Shown piece after piece: positions 47,435 through 59,247 of a DNA stretch of 64,000 nt (positions are counted from its first letter, which is position 1; every line of letters begins with the position of its first letter). Origin of the DNA: Wurfbainia villosa (Eukaryota; Streptophyta; Magnoliopsida; Zingiberales; Zingiberaceae); assembly GCA_025175895.1 (NCBI GenBank), contig CM046004.1, positions 19,889,011-19,953,010 of the forward strand. The letters run 5' to 3'. A program made the position numbers and the translations under genes. The notes below the pieces were generated by a model. The model was not told the DNA's origin. It ran no database searches and saw only the letters and a list, made by a program, of their open reading frames with translations.

Positions 47435-48370
47435 AGGCATTGGTAGGTGGCCCTTGCATTCTTTAGTTTGAATGGCATCACATTTACGCATAGAGACCCC
47501 TCGAGGTAATAAAACTAACCTTTCTCTGATCCTCTTGAGCTAAAGGAATTTGATGATATTCCTGGTAGGCATCCATGAGTGATACCACCTCATGCCCCAC
47601 AGTGGAATCGATTAACTAATCAATTTGAGACAAGAGGTAGCAATCTTTAGAGCATGAATTATTCGGATCACGAAAATCAATACACATGCACCATTGTTCT
47701 GACAGCTTAGGAACTAAAATAACATTCAACACTCACTCGGAGAATTGTATCTCTCTCACATGTCCTACTAGAAACAACTTTTCGACCTCCTTGGCTATCA
47801 CTTTATCTTTTTCTAGCCCGAAATGTTGCTTCTTCTATTTGACGTGATGAACTTCTTGAATGATCAAACAGTGCTATGCAATCCTCGAATTGATGCCTGT
47901 CAAGTCATGGACATCCTTAGCAAAAACATCCGAGTTCCTCCGCAAACAAGCAATGAGATCCGTCATCATATCCAGCTCTACTGCTACTCGAATCACTTTT
48001 CCCTCAGCAATCTCCATGAGTTCTCCTTCTTCTAAGGTGGTTTGCCTCGTGATCGATTCTTCCAACATATATTATCCTTGCCAAGTGGAGCTTTGCCTTT
48101 CAGGTCATCAATCTGAGCCTTTTTCTGATCAGCACGAACCATCTCTAGGTAGCAACTCTGAATAGCCTTCTATTCATCGGCCACTTCCCCCACCGACTGT
48201 CCCACTGGGAATTTGATCTTCTGATAGTAAGGAGAGACAACCACCATGAACGCCAAGAGAAATGGGCAACCGAGGATGTCGTTGTAAGATGAGGCGGCAT
48301 CCACTATTAGAAAAGTAGTGATGACGGTCCTCTGACTTGGTCTTTTCTCCAACGTGAGAGGTAAGGATAT
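47435..48370 (-). pseudogene. pol: I pol: protease and RT N-terminal half
   Basis: Protease-like frame at 48170-48352: FLIVDAASSYNDILGCPFL and KIKFPVGQSVGEV, the Tat-type pattern. Lower coordinates read the RT fingers and palm in broken frames, ending at PFKLKNARATYQCLMD beside the C insertion. Stops and shifts throughout. Confidence 0.7.
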
Positions 48371-49058
48371 CTATCCTATGGGATGCACCACATGTCCTAC
48401 AAATCTGAATAAGGGTGTGACCACAGCCTCCAAGTGGTCGTTCTCCAAATGCATCTAGTTAAAGGCCTCCTGAAAGAGTACGTTAACTGGGGGGCTTCTC
48501 AAACAACCTTACCTTCACTTATAGCCAAATTTTCCATTAATTGGGCATATGATTTTCGCACCCGATTCGAGTCTTCATCTGTAGGCCCTCTAATTATTAC
48601 ATTGATGACACCCCAAGTAGAGGTGTTCTCCGAAGTTGCAGGCATCTTGCTAACCTGTCCCATTTCTCTAGGAGCCTCTACTTGACTTCTGAGTTGCTGG
48701 TCATCCCTCCTGGGAGATGGGAGCCCCCTCCTAGCATAAGGTCCGGGACGAGTAGCCTTGTGGGGCGCCACCCCTCCCAACTCCATCTCCGAAGGTTGTC
48801 GTAGGCGAGGATGCTCACACCATATCTGGTCCATTTCCCTTTTTAATCCATAACACTATGCACTGGCATGACCCTACTCTGGCATGATCCTACTCCACAT
48901 GGTATCGGCAAAAGAATTGGGTAGGAGGGTTTTAGGAAGAACCCATATAACCCCCCGAACAGTGGAAGATGTTGTATTCCTCATAAGCTTCAACTGCCTT
49001 TTTGAGGGTCGTGAGAGGTGGGGGAAAGGACTCTGTCTCCATGATCCTCAGAAGTCTA

Positions 49059-50030
49059 CTACGAGGAGCATCTATGGGGTGGGGGGGGGGGCAGCGTGAA
49101 ATAATTTATCTTGGGAAAAACTCGTCGGATAGGGGGATGATTCTTTTCCACATGAATAGGAATAGGCACCTTCGTAGATTGGTGAGCCCTAAGAATTTCT
49201 TCTTTGTTGATATATTTCTCGACTCGACCAAGTAGCTCATCATAACCTGCAAAGGGTTTCTTAAGCATAGAACTGAGGAAAGGACCCTCCCCCAGTCCGT
49301 GAGAGATGGTGACCATTAAGATGTCCGGAGTGACTATCGGGACCTCGAGGGTGGCTCTATTAAATCGATTAATATAACTCTGCAACGGTTCCATAAGCTC
49401 CTACTTTAGATGTAGCAAATTGAAGGAGGTTTGTTTGTACCTCTGGCAACCAGCAAAATGCTGGAGGAAAGTGCCCTTCAAGTCCTTGAAGCATGTCACA
49501 GAACCAGGATGCAACAATGAAAACCACCTCTGAACTGAAGATACCAAGGTGGTAATAAATGGTCAACACTTGATGACATCCGTATACCGATGGAGGCAGA
49601 TCGCATTCTTGAATCGATGCAGGTGTTCTCTAGGTCTGCAACCCCATCGTAGTCTCATACCTGAGGGGTCCAGAAGTGGGGTGGCGAATCCTCCAATAGT
49701 ATATCTTCCATGAAGGGAGATGGCTCGTATTGATCCAGATCCCATCATTGCGCGACTTTCTTCTTGTTCCTCCCTCCCTCCCAGTGGGAGAGGGGAAATA
49801 AGTTGACCAACCCCTGCGGCTAATTCTTCCTCTGGTGTAGCCCCCTGCTCATGACGGTTGGCAAGGGGGATGTGTGATTCCCCTCCAACTGAGAATGCTC
49901 CTCTGAGTCTTTCGGCAGAATGAGACTGAAGATATTTGATTCTCTAACCTTCTCGTGTCTATGAGTCTGCCAATGCTTTATCTATCATGGAAGCCAGCTG
50001 GGTAGGGGTTAGCATGATGGGGCCTCTTTA
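49059..50030 (-). pseudogene. gag: gag of I
   Basis: A 111-codon frame (49059-49394) has the Gypsy gag pattern: SYINRFNRATLEVP, GLGEGPFLSSMLKKP, ELLGRVEKYINKEE. Upstream pieces at 49369-49748 (DVIKCRPF-like, then CFKDLKGTF-like readings) continue it with breaks. A G11 run lies at 49081-49091. Confidence 0.7.
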
Positions 50031-50093
50031 GAGGGAGAAGCCCAGGGGGTGGGGGAACTTCTTACAATTGCATCTCAACGTCTTACTCAAAAA

Positions 50094-50112
50094 TTTCTCG
50101 CAAATAACGCCA
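50094..50112 (-). other. degenerate primer binding site of I
   Basis: The minus strand reads TGGCGTTATTTGCGAGAAA directly after an LTR end CATCA. It resembles the TGGCGCCGTTGCC-type primer site of Tat/Athila elements, with C-to-T and G-to-A differences. Confidence 0.5.
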
Positions 50113-50870
50113 TGATGCGGTCGTTTTTTAGTCCCTTCAACAAGACCGTCGGAGAAGGGTGGGTTATTCACGACCGCAGTAGTAAATCTCTGTCAAAACT
50201 AACACGCATCAGATGGTCATCGACACTTTTTGGCAATAACCCTCCAAAGTTTAAGTCAAACAGGAAGGTTAAAAGATAAAAAAAAAAAGAGTGTTCAAAG
50301 ATTAATTTCCCTCTCACCTTTTCTCCAACCTCACCCTTATATAGTAGCTTCGAGGTATCAGTTTTCCCCCAAGGTTACCTTTGGGATGCCTTCTGATAAG
50401 TTATTAGGGGACAAATTCTATGCGACCCTTCCACATGGTATGTCATATACGTCCTTATTATCATGGAAGCGAGCTGTTATGGGACGAGATGTAATGGGTG
50501 GCTAGGAGCATCTTTCTTGAGGTCTCCATGTGCCCATCCTTGACAATGATCGAATTTCCCGTGTGATTAAGTGACCAATTTCTGATATAGCCAAGTGGCT
50601 AATTGGCAAGGTGACTGAGTGGCCTGAACTTTTAGTGTAGCCGATTGGTGACCTTTAGATACGGCCGAGTGGCTGATTCATTGTATGACCGAGTGACAGA
50701 CTTTCCCCTCCACCTTAATATTACATTCCTTGTCACTTCTTGGCCCTGGGCTTAGTGGTCCCATTACTCCTAACCTCTCGTGCCAGATCCCAAAGTACTC
50801 CCGATTCATTTTCTAAATCTCTTGCGATTTCGTCTATCGGGCTACCCTTTGCGGGCTTCTATTTCTACTT
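50113..50870 (-). repeat. 5' LTR of I (right end unresolved)
   Basis: Plus strand starts TGATGCGGTCG. On the minus strand CTATATAAGGGTGAGG (about 50335-50350) is a TATA box. Upstream of it, 50560-50700 holds about five copies of a GCC(A/G)AGTGGCT-like motif. I cannot place the outer end; no second LTR is in the window. Confidence 0.45.
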
Positions 50871-51917
50871 GTTCGGCGCTTTAAATGTTTTTGACGGTAT
50901 CATAAATTATGAAAAGTTACATTCTAGTTTATCACATTCATTGATGAACATATTTAATATCTATACTTCCAAACCATTTCATGTGTTCTTGATATTAATT
51001 GCATTAATCTGTTGGTTCTCAGCCATTAACTACGGAAAACAGACTTTGTTTGTTTCTATCCTCCGTTGCCGATCGATATGCGGGAAAGAACCTCGCAATA
51101 AACTAACAATTGACAAAGACATATTTAAAATTTAAACCATCCGAATTGAATTTTAAAAAATATATTGATTTAATTTTTGGATAATTCGTATTATTTTTTT
51201 ATCCTTATTAAAAGAAATTTAAATTATTTTAAAAAAAAACTTAAAACGATCGTCTCTTTAGACTTATATTAAGTACGACCCTGACAACATAACATGCTTT
51301 GGTTGGATGAATTAATTTGGTCCTTCTTCCGTATTTTTCCAACACTTTGGTTGGATCATTTAATTAATTACCTGATCAAACGATGTGGAACAGAAAGGCC
51401 AAAAAGCAACATAGATTACTAGAATCTTAGTTATTATGTATTGAGCAGCGAAGAAGGTGCATGGTGGTGGTGATGGGAGGGCGGATCATATGCCAGTCCA
51501 CATCGTGCCAGCTTGTCCTTGATTGTATTGCAAGCATTAGTTATGGGTTACATTTAACATGGGTCAGGTTAAGCAAGGTTTTTTCCTAATTGCATCGAAC
51601 TCTGGAGATAATAATAGTTGAAATCAGTTGTGTAGATTGAGAATGTATCATTTGTTAGTATTAAAATTGGCCGATTTTCTGATGCGTTTGGTTCAAAATG
51701 ATTGTTGTCTATTGATAATCATGATTATCTATCTAAGATTAATCCTATTTGATTTAAATAATGAATGAATTTTAGATAACGGAGCATATTCATCATATCA
51801 ACAAATGGAAATACAATCCAAAATTATATTATTGAAGAAGAATAAAAAAATTTTATTCCGAAATTATCTAATAAATAAAGTTATATTTTATTCCTCATAT
51901 CATTATAATGTAATTAT
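50871..51917. other. AT-rich unassigned stretch
   Basis: A 131-codon plus-strand frame (50740-51135) is hydrophobic in its middle but matches no family I know, and it overlaps the I LTR. 51140-51917 is AT-rich with many stops; I see no gene, RNA or terminal repeats. Confidence 0.4.
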
Positions 51918-51979
51918 TATTGCGGGATCGTATACTGCTAGAGAGGGATGAATAGTGACTCGTTGACGTAGATAGAATT
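51918..51979 (-). repeat. G 3' LTR, piece 1 (outer end)
   Basis: TATTGCGGGATCGTATACTGC matches the G 5' LTR start TGTTGGGGGATCGTACACTGC at 63656. It ends in GAATT, the target of M. Confidence 0.75.
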
Positions 51980-53548
51980 TGTTGGAAATTGAATGCCCGC
52001 TAGAGGGGGGGTGAATAGCGTGCTACTGTACGTCGATGGAATTCGTTCGCGTTCGTGTCTACAAATTCGTTAGCGCAGCGGAATAGAAATAATAAAAGCA
52101 ATAACGAAATACAATCACAAACACAAACACAACACAAGCATATAACGTGGTTCGGAACCGTAACGGTTCCTACTCCACGGATTGGGTTCGTACGAACCCT
52201 AGCGATGCCACAAACACCACTAAGCAATAAAGCTCCTTCTCGACAACAAGTCGGAGGTGGAGAAACCTCGTACAATGAATTACAACAAGTAATACAAAGT
52301 AAACAAGCAAATACAAGTGAAAATGTAAAGAACACTTTACAAACTAGGGTTTTGAGCGCTTGCTTGTGTTGCTTGGATGAGCTTGAAGGACCTGAAATGC
52401 ACTGCAAATCGCCTTCAAATCGCCTCACCAAAGCCCCCAAATAAATGATGCCGCATTCTCCACGAGCGACTTCCTTTATCTTGCGTCGGTGGATTCCGCA
52501 ATGACGCCATAAGTCCCGGTCATTGCGCTAACATGTGGTGTGAGACAACGGCTCAATCCACGCGTTGGACAAGTTCAGCGGGACTCTCACCGATCATTGC
52601 CAACATTGGCGATCGCTAACGCCGTAATCGCCCGATCGGCTCACGGGCGTGTGCTCGACACTCACGGCGATCATCGCCATCCATGGCGATCGCCCGGTGA
52701 TCAGCTACTCCAATGAGCGATCATCGCCAAGGCACTTTCCTTGAATGGCGGTCGAGCTCTAGTCGACTCAGCGGTCGAACCGGCCATAATGTCGGTCGGC
52801 CAACCTCGACCATGAGGTTTTAACCCAAGTATGGTTCCCATACTTGCAAGACCGCTTTAGCCTAGAACCTAAGCCTTCTAGCCATCTCCATCACCTCACG
52901 CCTCCGGGATCCTCCAAGTCATCCATGACTTGTTCATCCATCGCTAGCCTTGGATGCTTCCATCGGCTATGTCATGCTAACGGTGTCTACACCGCCAAGG
53001 CCCATTGGACTTATGCGCCAAGACTTGGACTTTCACGATATTCAATCCCCTTGGACTTCTCAAATGCCAAGACACAAGCTTGGACTTCCCTTGCCAACCC
53101 ATGTTGGACTTCTCAAATGCCAAGACCATGCTTGGACTTTCCCTTGCCAACCCATGTTGGACTTTCCATGCCAAGACCCATGCTTGGACTTTTCCGTGTG
53201 CCAAGTACTCAAGACTTGGACTTTACCAAATGCCAAGTGTCCCACTTGGACTTTCCATTGCCAAGTACCCATGACTTGGACTTTACCTTGCCAAGACCCA
53301 TGCTTGGACTTCTCATGCCAAGTGCTCAAGACTTGGACTTTCCCATAATCACATGGTCAACCCTGGTCAACCATCAGGTCAATTATAACCTGGGTCGATT
53401 GCATAAACAATCTCCCCAACATATTAACCGACATTAATGTCAAACATCAATGCCAAACTTTGTCAAGCATACTTTGTCAAACATCAAAACATCACTCGAG
53501 TCAAACTCGAGTCCTGGTCAATCGTGACCTGGGCCGATTGCACCAACA
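51980..53548 (-). repeat. M: solo LTR with TSD GAATT
   Basis: TGTTGGAAATTG...GCACCAACA, 1569 bases, A/J-type LTR, flanked by GAATT at 51975-51979 and 53549-53553. No internal region, so it is a solo LTR. It contains the inverted C-tract block near 52000 and the longest hairpin array. Confidence 0.92.
52983..53345. repeat. hairpin minisatellite in M
   Basis: About 12 units of 24-32 bases, each TTGGACTT...GCCAAG; for example CTTGGACTTTCCATGCCAAG can form a 5-bp stem with a 10-base loop. All long frames through it are repeat translations. Confidence 0.9.
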
Positions 53549-53553
53549 GAATT

Positions 53554-54091
53554 CGATTGCGTGCTTGCTACAATTGTTAGTGTACACAGCGGAATATATA
53601 ATAGTAGAAACAAATGCACAATACAAGAACACAATACACAAGATATACGTGGTTCAGAACCTTAGAATTCCTACTTCATGGGGTGAGCTAAATGAGCTCT
53701 AGTGATGCACACACTACTAATAAATCTCCTTCTCAACGACACACCGGAGGTAGAGAAACCTCATACGAAGGATTACAATAGTAATACGAAAGATACAAGC
53801 GATTATAAAGATAAACGGAAATACAAGTAAAGAAAAATACTTTACAAGAATGCTTTGAGTGCTTGATCTTTGGTTGCTTGCGAAGTGCCTTGAAGGTCTA
53901 GATTGCAGCAACAATTCCCCTTCAAATCGCCTCAAGAAACATATCCAAAAATCTCTCCGTCGAGCTCCTTATAAAACTACAACTCGAGATGATTTCCGCC
54001 TAGCAGTCGACTGCTCATACCCATAAGTCGACTGCTCCTGTAGCCGTTGTCTCACAACAACTCGATCCACACTGGAAAAACTTCAACTGAT
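53554..54091 (-). repeat. G 3' LTR, piece 2
   Basis: Continues piece 1 after the second GAATT: the same CGATTGCGTGCTTGCTACAA run as 63722 onward. It has a TATA box on the minus strand at about 53967-53976 and the palindrome AGCAGTCGACTGCT at 54002-54015. It is cut by F at 54092. Confidence 0.75.
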
Positions 54092-55138
54092 TGTTGGTGC
54101 AGGGGCACTAGATAATCGAACCTATATTTTGATTATGGCAAAAACACAAAGTTAAGTTTATATCGTTATCTCACGAGCTAAATCAAGTGTGCAGAAAGTG
54201 CTAAAGCTAGAGCTAAAGGTCAGCGACACCCGAAGGGAGCTGTGGTGGTCGGACGACACCAGGATGACTTTAGAGGGAGCCGAAGGAATCAGGTGGAAGA
54301 CCGAAAGCAGAAGCTACAAGGTAGATGCTAAGGTGAGCTCGTGTGAGTGAGAGATGGTAAGGTCGTGTCCTCAGTACGGGGACGACCATAGACGGCGATC
54401 CGACTAAGACTTCCTGTAGAAGGTCTAGGTCGAGATCGGACGGTAAGAAACTGTCGCATTTATCATTTTCCGTGCTAACCTCTTATTGCAGGGAAGTGGC
54501 CAGGCTGGCAGTCGACTGCTGACCATTGGGCAGTCGGCAGATGCTCATCAGCTGACTGATGGTGACGAATCAACCTTTTGCGATAGGTCAAAATGAATAA
54601 TGTTTGACGTGACTACTTTGCAATAAAATTTGGTACCACCTCGTGATCTTTTCCGAAAGATGAGGAGACTTATTCCAAGGCCAAATTCTATAAAAGGAGA
54701 GGAGGACTCCAACCCAAATATCAATCAAGATTATTCTCAAGTGCTCCTACAACGCCAAAGCTCCAACACTGTCATAACGCCGACGCGACGCCAAGCTTCC
54801 ATCTTCTTCGTTGGCAGCAGTAGCAAGTAATATCTTTTGTATTCTTTGTTTTAATTGTAACGAGGTGAAGTAGGTTTGTTGCCTCATACTTGTACTTTCA
54901 GTTTTGTGATCATTGTCTCCTACCTCCAACGAGGAGGAGATCTTATAGTGTTTTGCCCTCCGTACGCAGTCTAGGACTGTTAGGGCCTTGGAGTAGCAAC
55001 CATTGGATTGTGAACCAAGTAAAAATAAACTTGTCTTTTTATTTTTCCACTATGCTTGCTCATATATCGAACGAACGAAACGAAAAATTTTATGCTCGCT
55101 ATTCACCCCCCCCTCTAGAGACGCTTCTTGATCCAATA
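54092..55138 (+). repeat. 5' LTR of F
   Basis: TGTTGGTGCAGGGGCACT...GATCCAATA, 1047 bases. Palindromes near 54508-54560, TATAAAAGG at 54689-54697, C8 tract near 55105. Confidence 0.88.
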
Positions 55139-55140
55139 AT

Positions 55141-55152
55141 TGGTATCAGAGC
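55141..55152 (+). other. primer binding site of F (tRNA-iMet)
   Basis: TGGTATCAGAGC, two bases after the LTR. Confidence 0.9.
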
Positions 55153-55629
55153 GGGGGCGCTAAGATTTGGTGAAACAACTAATCTAGTACTTTTTGGTTT
55201 TCTTTTTGTATTATTCGATTTGTATTTTTTTTAGGTTTTTTTCCCACACTACTAATCCAAGACGAAGTCTTGGTACTTTTCTTTTGGTTGTGTGTTTGCA
55301 AGTATTCTCTTTTGGAGTAGCCGACGATAAAATGACCATAACTTTTCGCACAAGTAGACTCACGAAACAATATACCTACCAAATCAAAGCTCTCTGAAAG
55401 ATCTAAACTTCTTACTAGGGTTTATCCTCATAAAAAGCTCTCTCCATCTCCAAAAACCAACGTACAGTACCCTTTTGGGGACATCGAAGGTCGTAAGTTT
55501 TTGTTTTTGTTAGTTTCCTATTCTTCTTATTTATTTCTATTTATTTATTTTATTATTTTCCGCATTACTAATCCAAGACTAAGTCTTGGAATTCCTTTTG
55601 GTTTTTATTCGTGTTTTGCAAGATATTTA

Positions 55630-57174
55630 ATGGCTCACATTGAGGGGTTCAGCACCACCCGACCTCCGTTCTTTAACGGAGATGATTTCTATTATTGGAA
55701 AGGTCGGATGGAGTGTTTTCTAAAAACACAAGTTGAGACTAGGATAATTATCCAAACCGGCTTTGCTCTACCCACCAATGATCAAGGCGAGTCCTTGGAC
55801 TTCGACAGGTGGACCAATGCAACCAAGAGGCAAATCGAAGCCGATGCAAGAGCAACCCAAATATTGCAATGCAAATTGTCCAAGGAGGAACTCAACTGCA
55901 TCGGACCCTTCATTAGCACAAAGGACCTATGTAACAAATTAATCGAGCTACACGAAGGAACACCCGATGCTAAGGTATGTAAAAGGGATTTGTTCTTAAA
56001 TAAACTATACAATCTAAAGATGCAGGATCGTGAGACCGCCACCCAACTACATGCGCAGATCCAAGACATCATCAATGGTCTTCACTCGATTGGGCAAGCC
56101 GTAGAGAACCGAGACCTTATAAGGTATGCTTTAAACGCTTTCCCTAGGACTACCTTGTGGGCATCCATGGTCGATGCCTACAAGGTTTCTAAGGACCTTT
56201 CTAAACTTAGACTAGACGAATTATTTTCTGAATTTGAACTCCATGAACAGTCTAATTTGGCTCCCGAGAAAGGTATTGCCTTATTTGCATGTTCGAAAAA
56301 GAAGGTCGCAAACAAACCACCCCCCAAGGAAGAGGATGAATCCGAATCTGAATTTGAAGAGGAGGCCGCAATAGTCAACATTGTGCGGAGAATAGTTCGA
56401 CAAGAAAGAAGGCAATTGAAGAACGAGAACAAAGAGTAATTCAAGCCAAGGAGCCAACCAAAGAAAAAGGGAGCAAGGAAAGCCTTCCATGCAACTTGGG
56501 ACAACAGAGAAGACATAGCTTACATGGCAAGACCGGAAGAGTCCGAGTCAGAATCCGAAGCCAAGTCCAACTACAACTCCGATTCCGACCCCGAAGACTA
56601 CTTCGAGAGGAAACTCAAAGCCGGACCAAAAGGGAAAGTCAAGGTTAGCCACTCTTTAATTAGTACACTTTACCTTACAATTAAAATGTTTACTAGGAAG
56701 TTAACTAAGTCCGAGTCTAGGGTTGAGTTGTTACTTGAGAAGGTTGAAACCCTCAAGCAAGAGTCTACTCTAACCTCTTCAACTAGTCAAGTTCAAGAGG
56801 GAAACTCAACCCAAGTTGAAAAACTTGAGGAGGAGAATTCTCTCTTGAAAGACCGAGTTCAAGAGGTTGAGGCTAGGTTGAAAAGGTTCACGTTGGGATC
56901 TAAGAACCTTAACCGACTACTTGGAACCCAAAGAGTCATGTACAACAAAGCCGAACTCGAATTTAAGTCAACGACTATGAATAGATCTTACATGTTTATT
57001 GTGAATCGTAGTCATCAAAGAGTCCAAGCATGGGTCCCAAAGGTTTTATTGAACTCACATATAAGGACTAATAAGTTTTAGATTCCCCAGGATCAAGTTC
57101 ATTATTTGAATAGACCATATTGGTTCAATGGTCCAGGGAGAGCTAACACTAAAATAGTATACTCGCTTACTTAA
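55630..57174 (+). pseudogene. gag: gag of F, two stops in one frame
   Basis: ATG at 55630; one frame of 514 codons to TAA at 57172, interrupted by TAA at 56437 and TAG at 57079. D has TGG (Trp) at the second place. No frameshift. Residues 1 to about 200: gag N-terminal domain (RPPFFNGDDFYYWKGRMECF, KLIELHEGTPDAKVCKRDLF, LRLDELFSEFELHEQ). Then acidic tract, Arg-rich stretch, and a gap where D has its zinc knuckle (none here), a Ser/Glu-rich part, a coiled coil (56690-56880) and the QDQVHYLNRPYWFNG end. Without the knuckle, RNA packaging would be weak or depend on a helper gag (inference). Confidence 0.88.
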
Positions 57175-58189
57175 CAAAACCATTGCATATTTTATTTTAA
57201 TTTTTAGAACGGCTAGATAAGGAAAATAGTTAGCCAACTCTTCACAACATAGTATCAGAACGCGGCGAGATGATAGTACGTTAGGGAAACAAAGTCTCGT
57301 GTATTTGAACTAGATAAGGTGTATCTAGTTTGGTGCACTTGACCGAGTGAAACTAGCTGAAGCTACCTCGCCGTATCCTAAACTAGTTAGACAGGAAGTA
57401 AACCTAAGTGACTTAAGTGATATTTTCTTGAATTTGGCTTTGTCTAAGAGAGTGGTTGTTGTTCCGATCAAAGAAGGCCCCTTTGCCTCACCATGACATG
57501 GAAGCCAGTTTCTCAAAAAATTACTTAATGATCTAAAGGTTAAATCCGAATCTAACCTAAGGTTGACTATCTTTAATCAATTTCAAATCATCTCACAAAA
57601 TATATTAGGTGAACAAATTCTGAGACGCATAGAATGAGTGAGATGTTAAGGATAATTGAAATATAACCTTTTCAAAATGCTACTTATTTTCTCAACTATT
57701 GTATTAACGACTATTTACAACTCTTTAGGTCAAAGTTTAGCACCCCCTACATCTCTTATACTTCATATATTTGACTAAGGGGGAGAGCAAACTAACCCTA
57801 AGGGTTATATTATAAACCTTTAGATTATTAGTGTAGAGGGACACACCTCGAACCAATCTATCTAATTACTATTAGATATATGCTTGGACTCATATTTGAT
57901 TTATTTAGATGCATGCATATACGATGTTGTTTTAAACCCCTATTTTATATAAAAAAACCCCAACTCTTTTTTTTATTTATAGAAAAAGGGGAAGAAGAGA
58001 GAAAGTTAAGGGGGAGTAACACAAAATTTAATTTTGAAAATTAAATTATCAAAACTCACCTAGGGTTAAGGGGGAGTTTTGGTTAAGGGGGAGTTTTTGG
58101 AAATGGTATTCATCATTTACTATACTTGTTTTATGCTTTAATTTCTCTTAACTTTGTGTTGGTTTGTCATAAATCAAAAAGGAGGAGAT
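57175..58189 (+). other. noncoding region and purine tract of F
   Basis: First half like the D gag-pol linker, second half like the D 3' region; the switch lies at about 57700-57890. It has repeated GGGGGAG blocks near 58010-58095 and the purine tract AAAAGGAGGAGAT before the LTR. Confidence 0.75.
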
Positions 58190-59247
58190 TGTTGGTGCAG
58201 GGGCACCATATAATCGAACCTGTATTTTGATTATGACAAAGACACAAAGTTAAGTTTACATTGTTATCTCATGAGCTAAATCAAGTGTGCAGAAAGTGCT
58301 AAATCTAGAGCTGAAGGTTAGCGACACTCGGAGGGAGTTGTGGTGGTCGGACGACACCAGGATGACTTCGGAGGGAGCCGAAGGAATCAGATGGAAGACC
58401 GAAAGTAGAAGCTACAAGGTAGATGCTGAGGTGAGCTCATGTGAGTGAGAGATGGTAAGTCATGTCCTCTGTACGGGGATGACCATAGGCAGCGATCCGA
58501 CTAAGACTTCCTGTAGAAGGTCTAGGTCGAAATCGGACGGTAAGAAACCGTCGCATTTATCATTTTCTGTGCTAACCTCTTATTGCAGGGAAGTGGCTGC
58601 GACATGATGGTCGATCACGACCATTGGGCCGATCGTGATGCTCTTGATGATCGATGGAAGGCATCAGTCGATTGATGGCGACGAATCAGCCTTTTACGCT
58701 AGGTCAAAATGGATAATGTTTGACGCGACCACTTCGCGATAAAATTTGGTACCACCTCGTGATCTGTTCCGAAAGATGAGGAGACTTATTCCAAGGACAA
58801 ATTCTATAAAAGGAGAGGAGGACTCCAACCCAAATATCAATCAAGATTATTCTCAAGTGCTCCTACAACGCCAAAGCTCCAACACCGTCATAACGCCGAT
58901 GCGACGCTAAGCTTCCATCTTCTTCGTCGACAGCAGTAGCAAGTAATATCTTTTGTATTCTTTGTTTTAATCATAACGAGGTGAGGTAGGCTTGTTGCCT
59001 CATCCTCGTACTTCCAATTTTTTTATTGTTATCTCCTACCTCTAACGAGGAGGAGATCTTATAGTGTTTTTCCCTCCGTACGTGGTCTAGGACCGTTAGG
59101 GCCTTGGAGTAGCAACCGCTGGATTGTGAACCAAGTAAAAATAAACTTATCTTTTTATTTTTCTGCTGTGCTTGCTCGTATATCGAACAAACAAAACGAA
59201 AAATTTTATGCTCGCTATTCACCCCCCCTCTAGCGATGCTTCTCGAC
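58190..59247 (+). repeat. 3' LTR of F
   Basis: TGTTGGTGCAGGGGCACC, matching the 5' LTR throughout. TATAAAAGG at 58805-58813, C7 tract at 59222-59228. The last bases (expected GATCCAATA) are replaced by CGACGCC, so the end is uncertain by a few bases. Confidence 0.82.

Larger units (their letters stand above)
36861..50870 (-). mobile_element. I: decayed Ty3/Gypsy element split by C
   Basis: Minus strand: 5' LTR from 50113 rightwards (right end uncertain), primer site, gag, protease, RT, RNase H. Integrase and 3' LTR are cut off at 36861 by H. Protease and RNase H patterns fit the Tat group (inference). Element C is inserted in the RT. Confidence 0.75.
54092..59247 (+). mobile_element. Element F: pol-less SIRE-like element, about 5.16 kb
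   Basis: 5' LTR, primer site, long gag frame, noncoding stretch, purine tract, 3' LTR. Compared with D, the gag-pol linker (to about 57700) is followed directly by D-type 3' noncoding sequence, so protease to RNase H is absent. The right end is frayed and no duplication of the left flank CTGAT is seen. Confidence 0.85.

Noticed and set aside
52983..53345. CRISPR-like repeat array
   Set aside because: Units vary in length and sequence and lack constant repeats with unique spacers; the context is a plant LTR.
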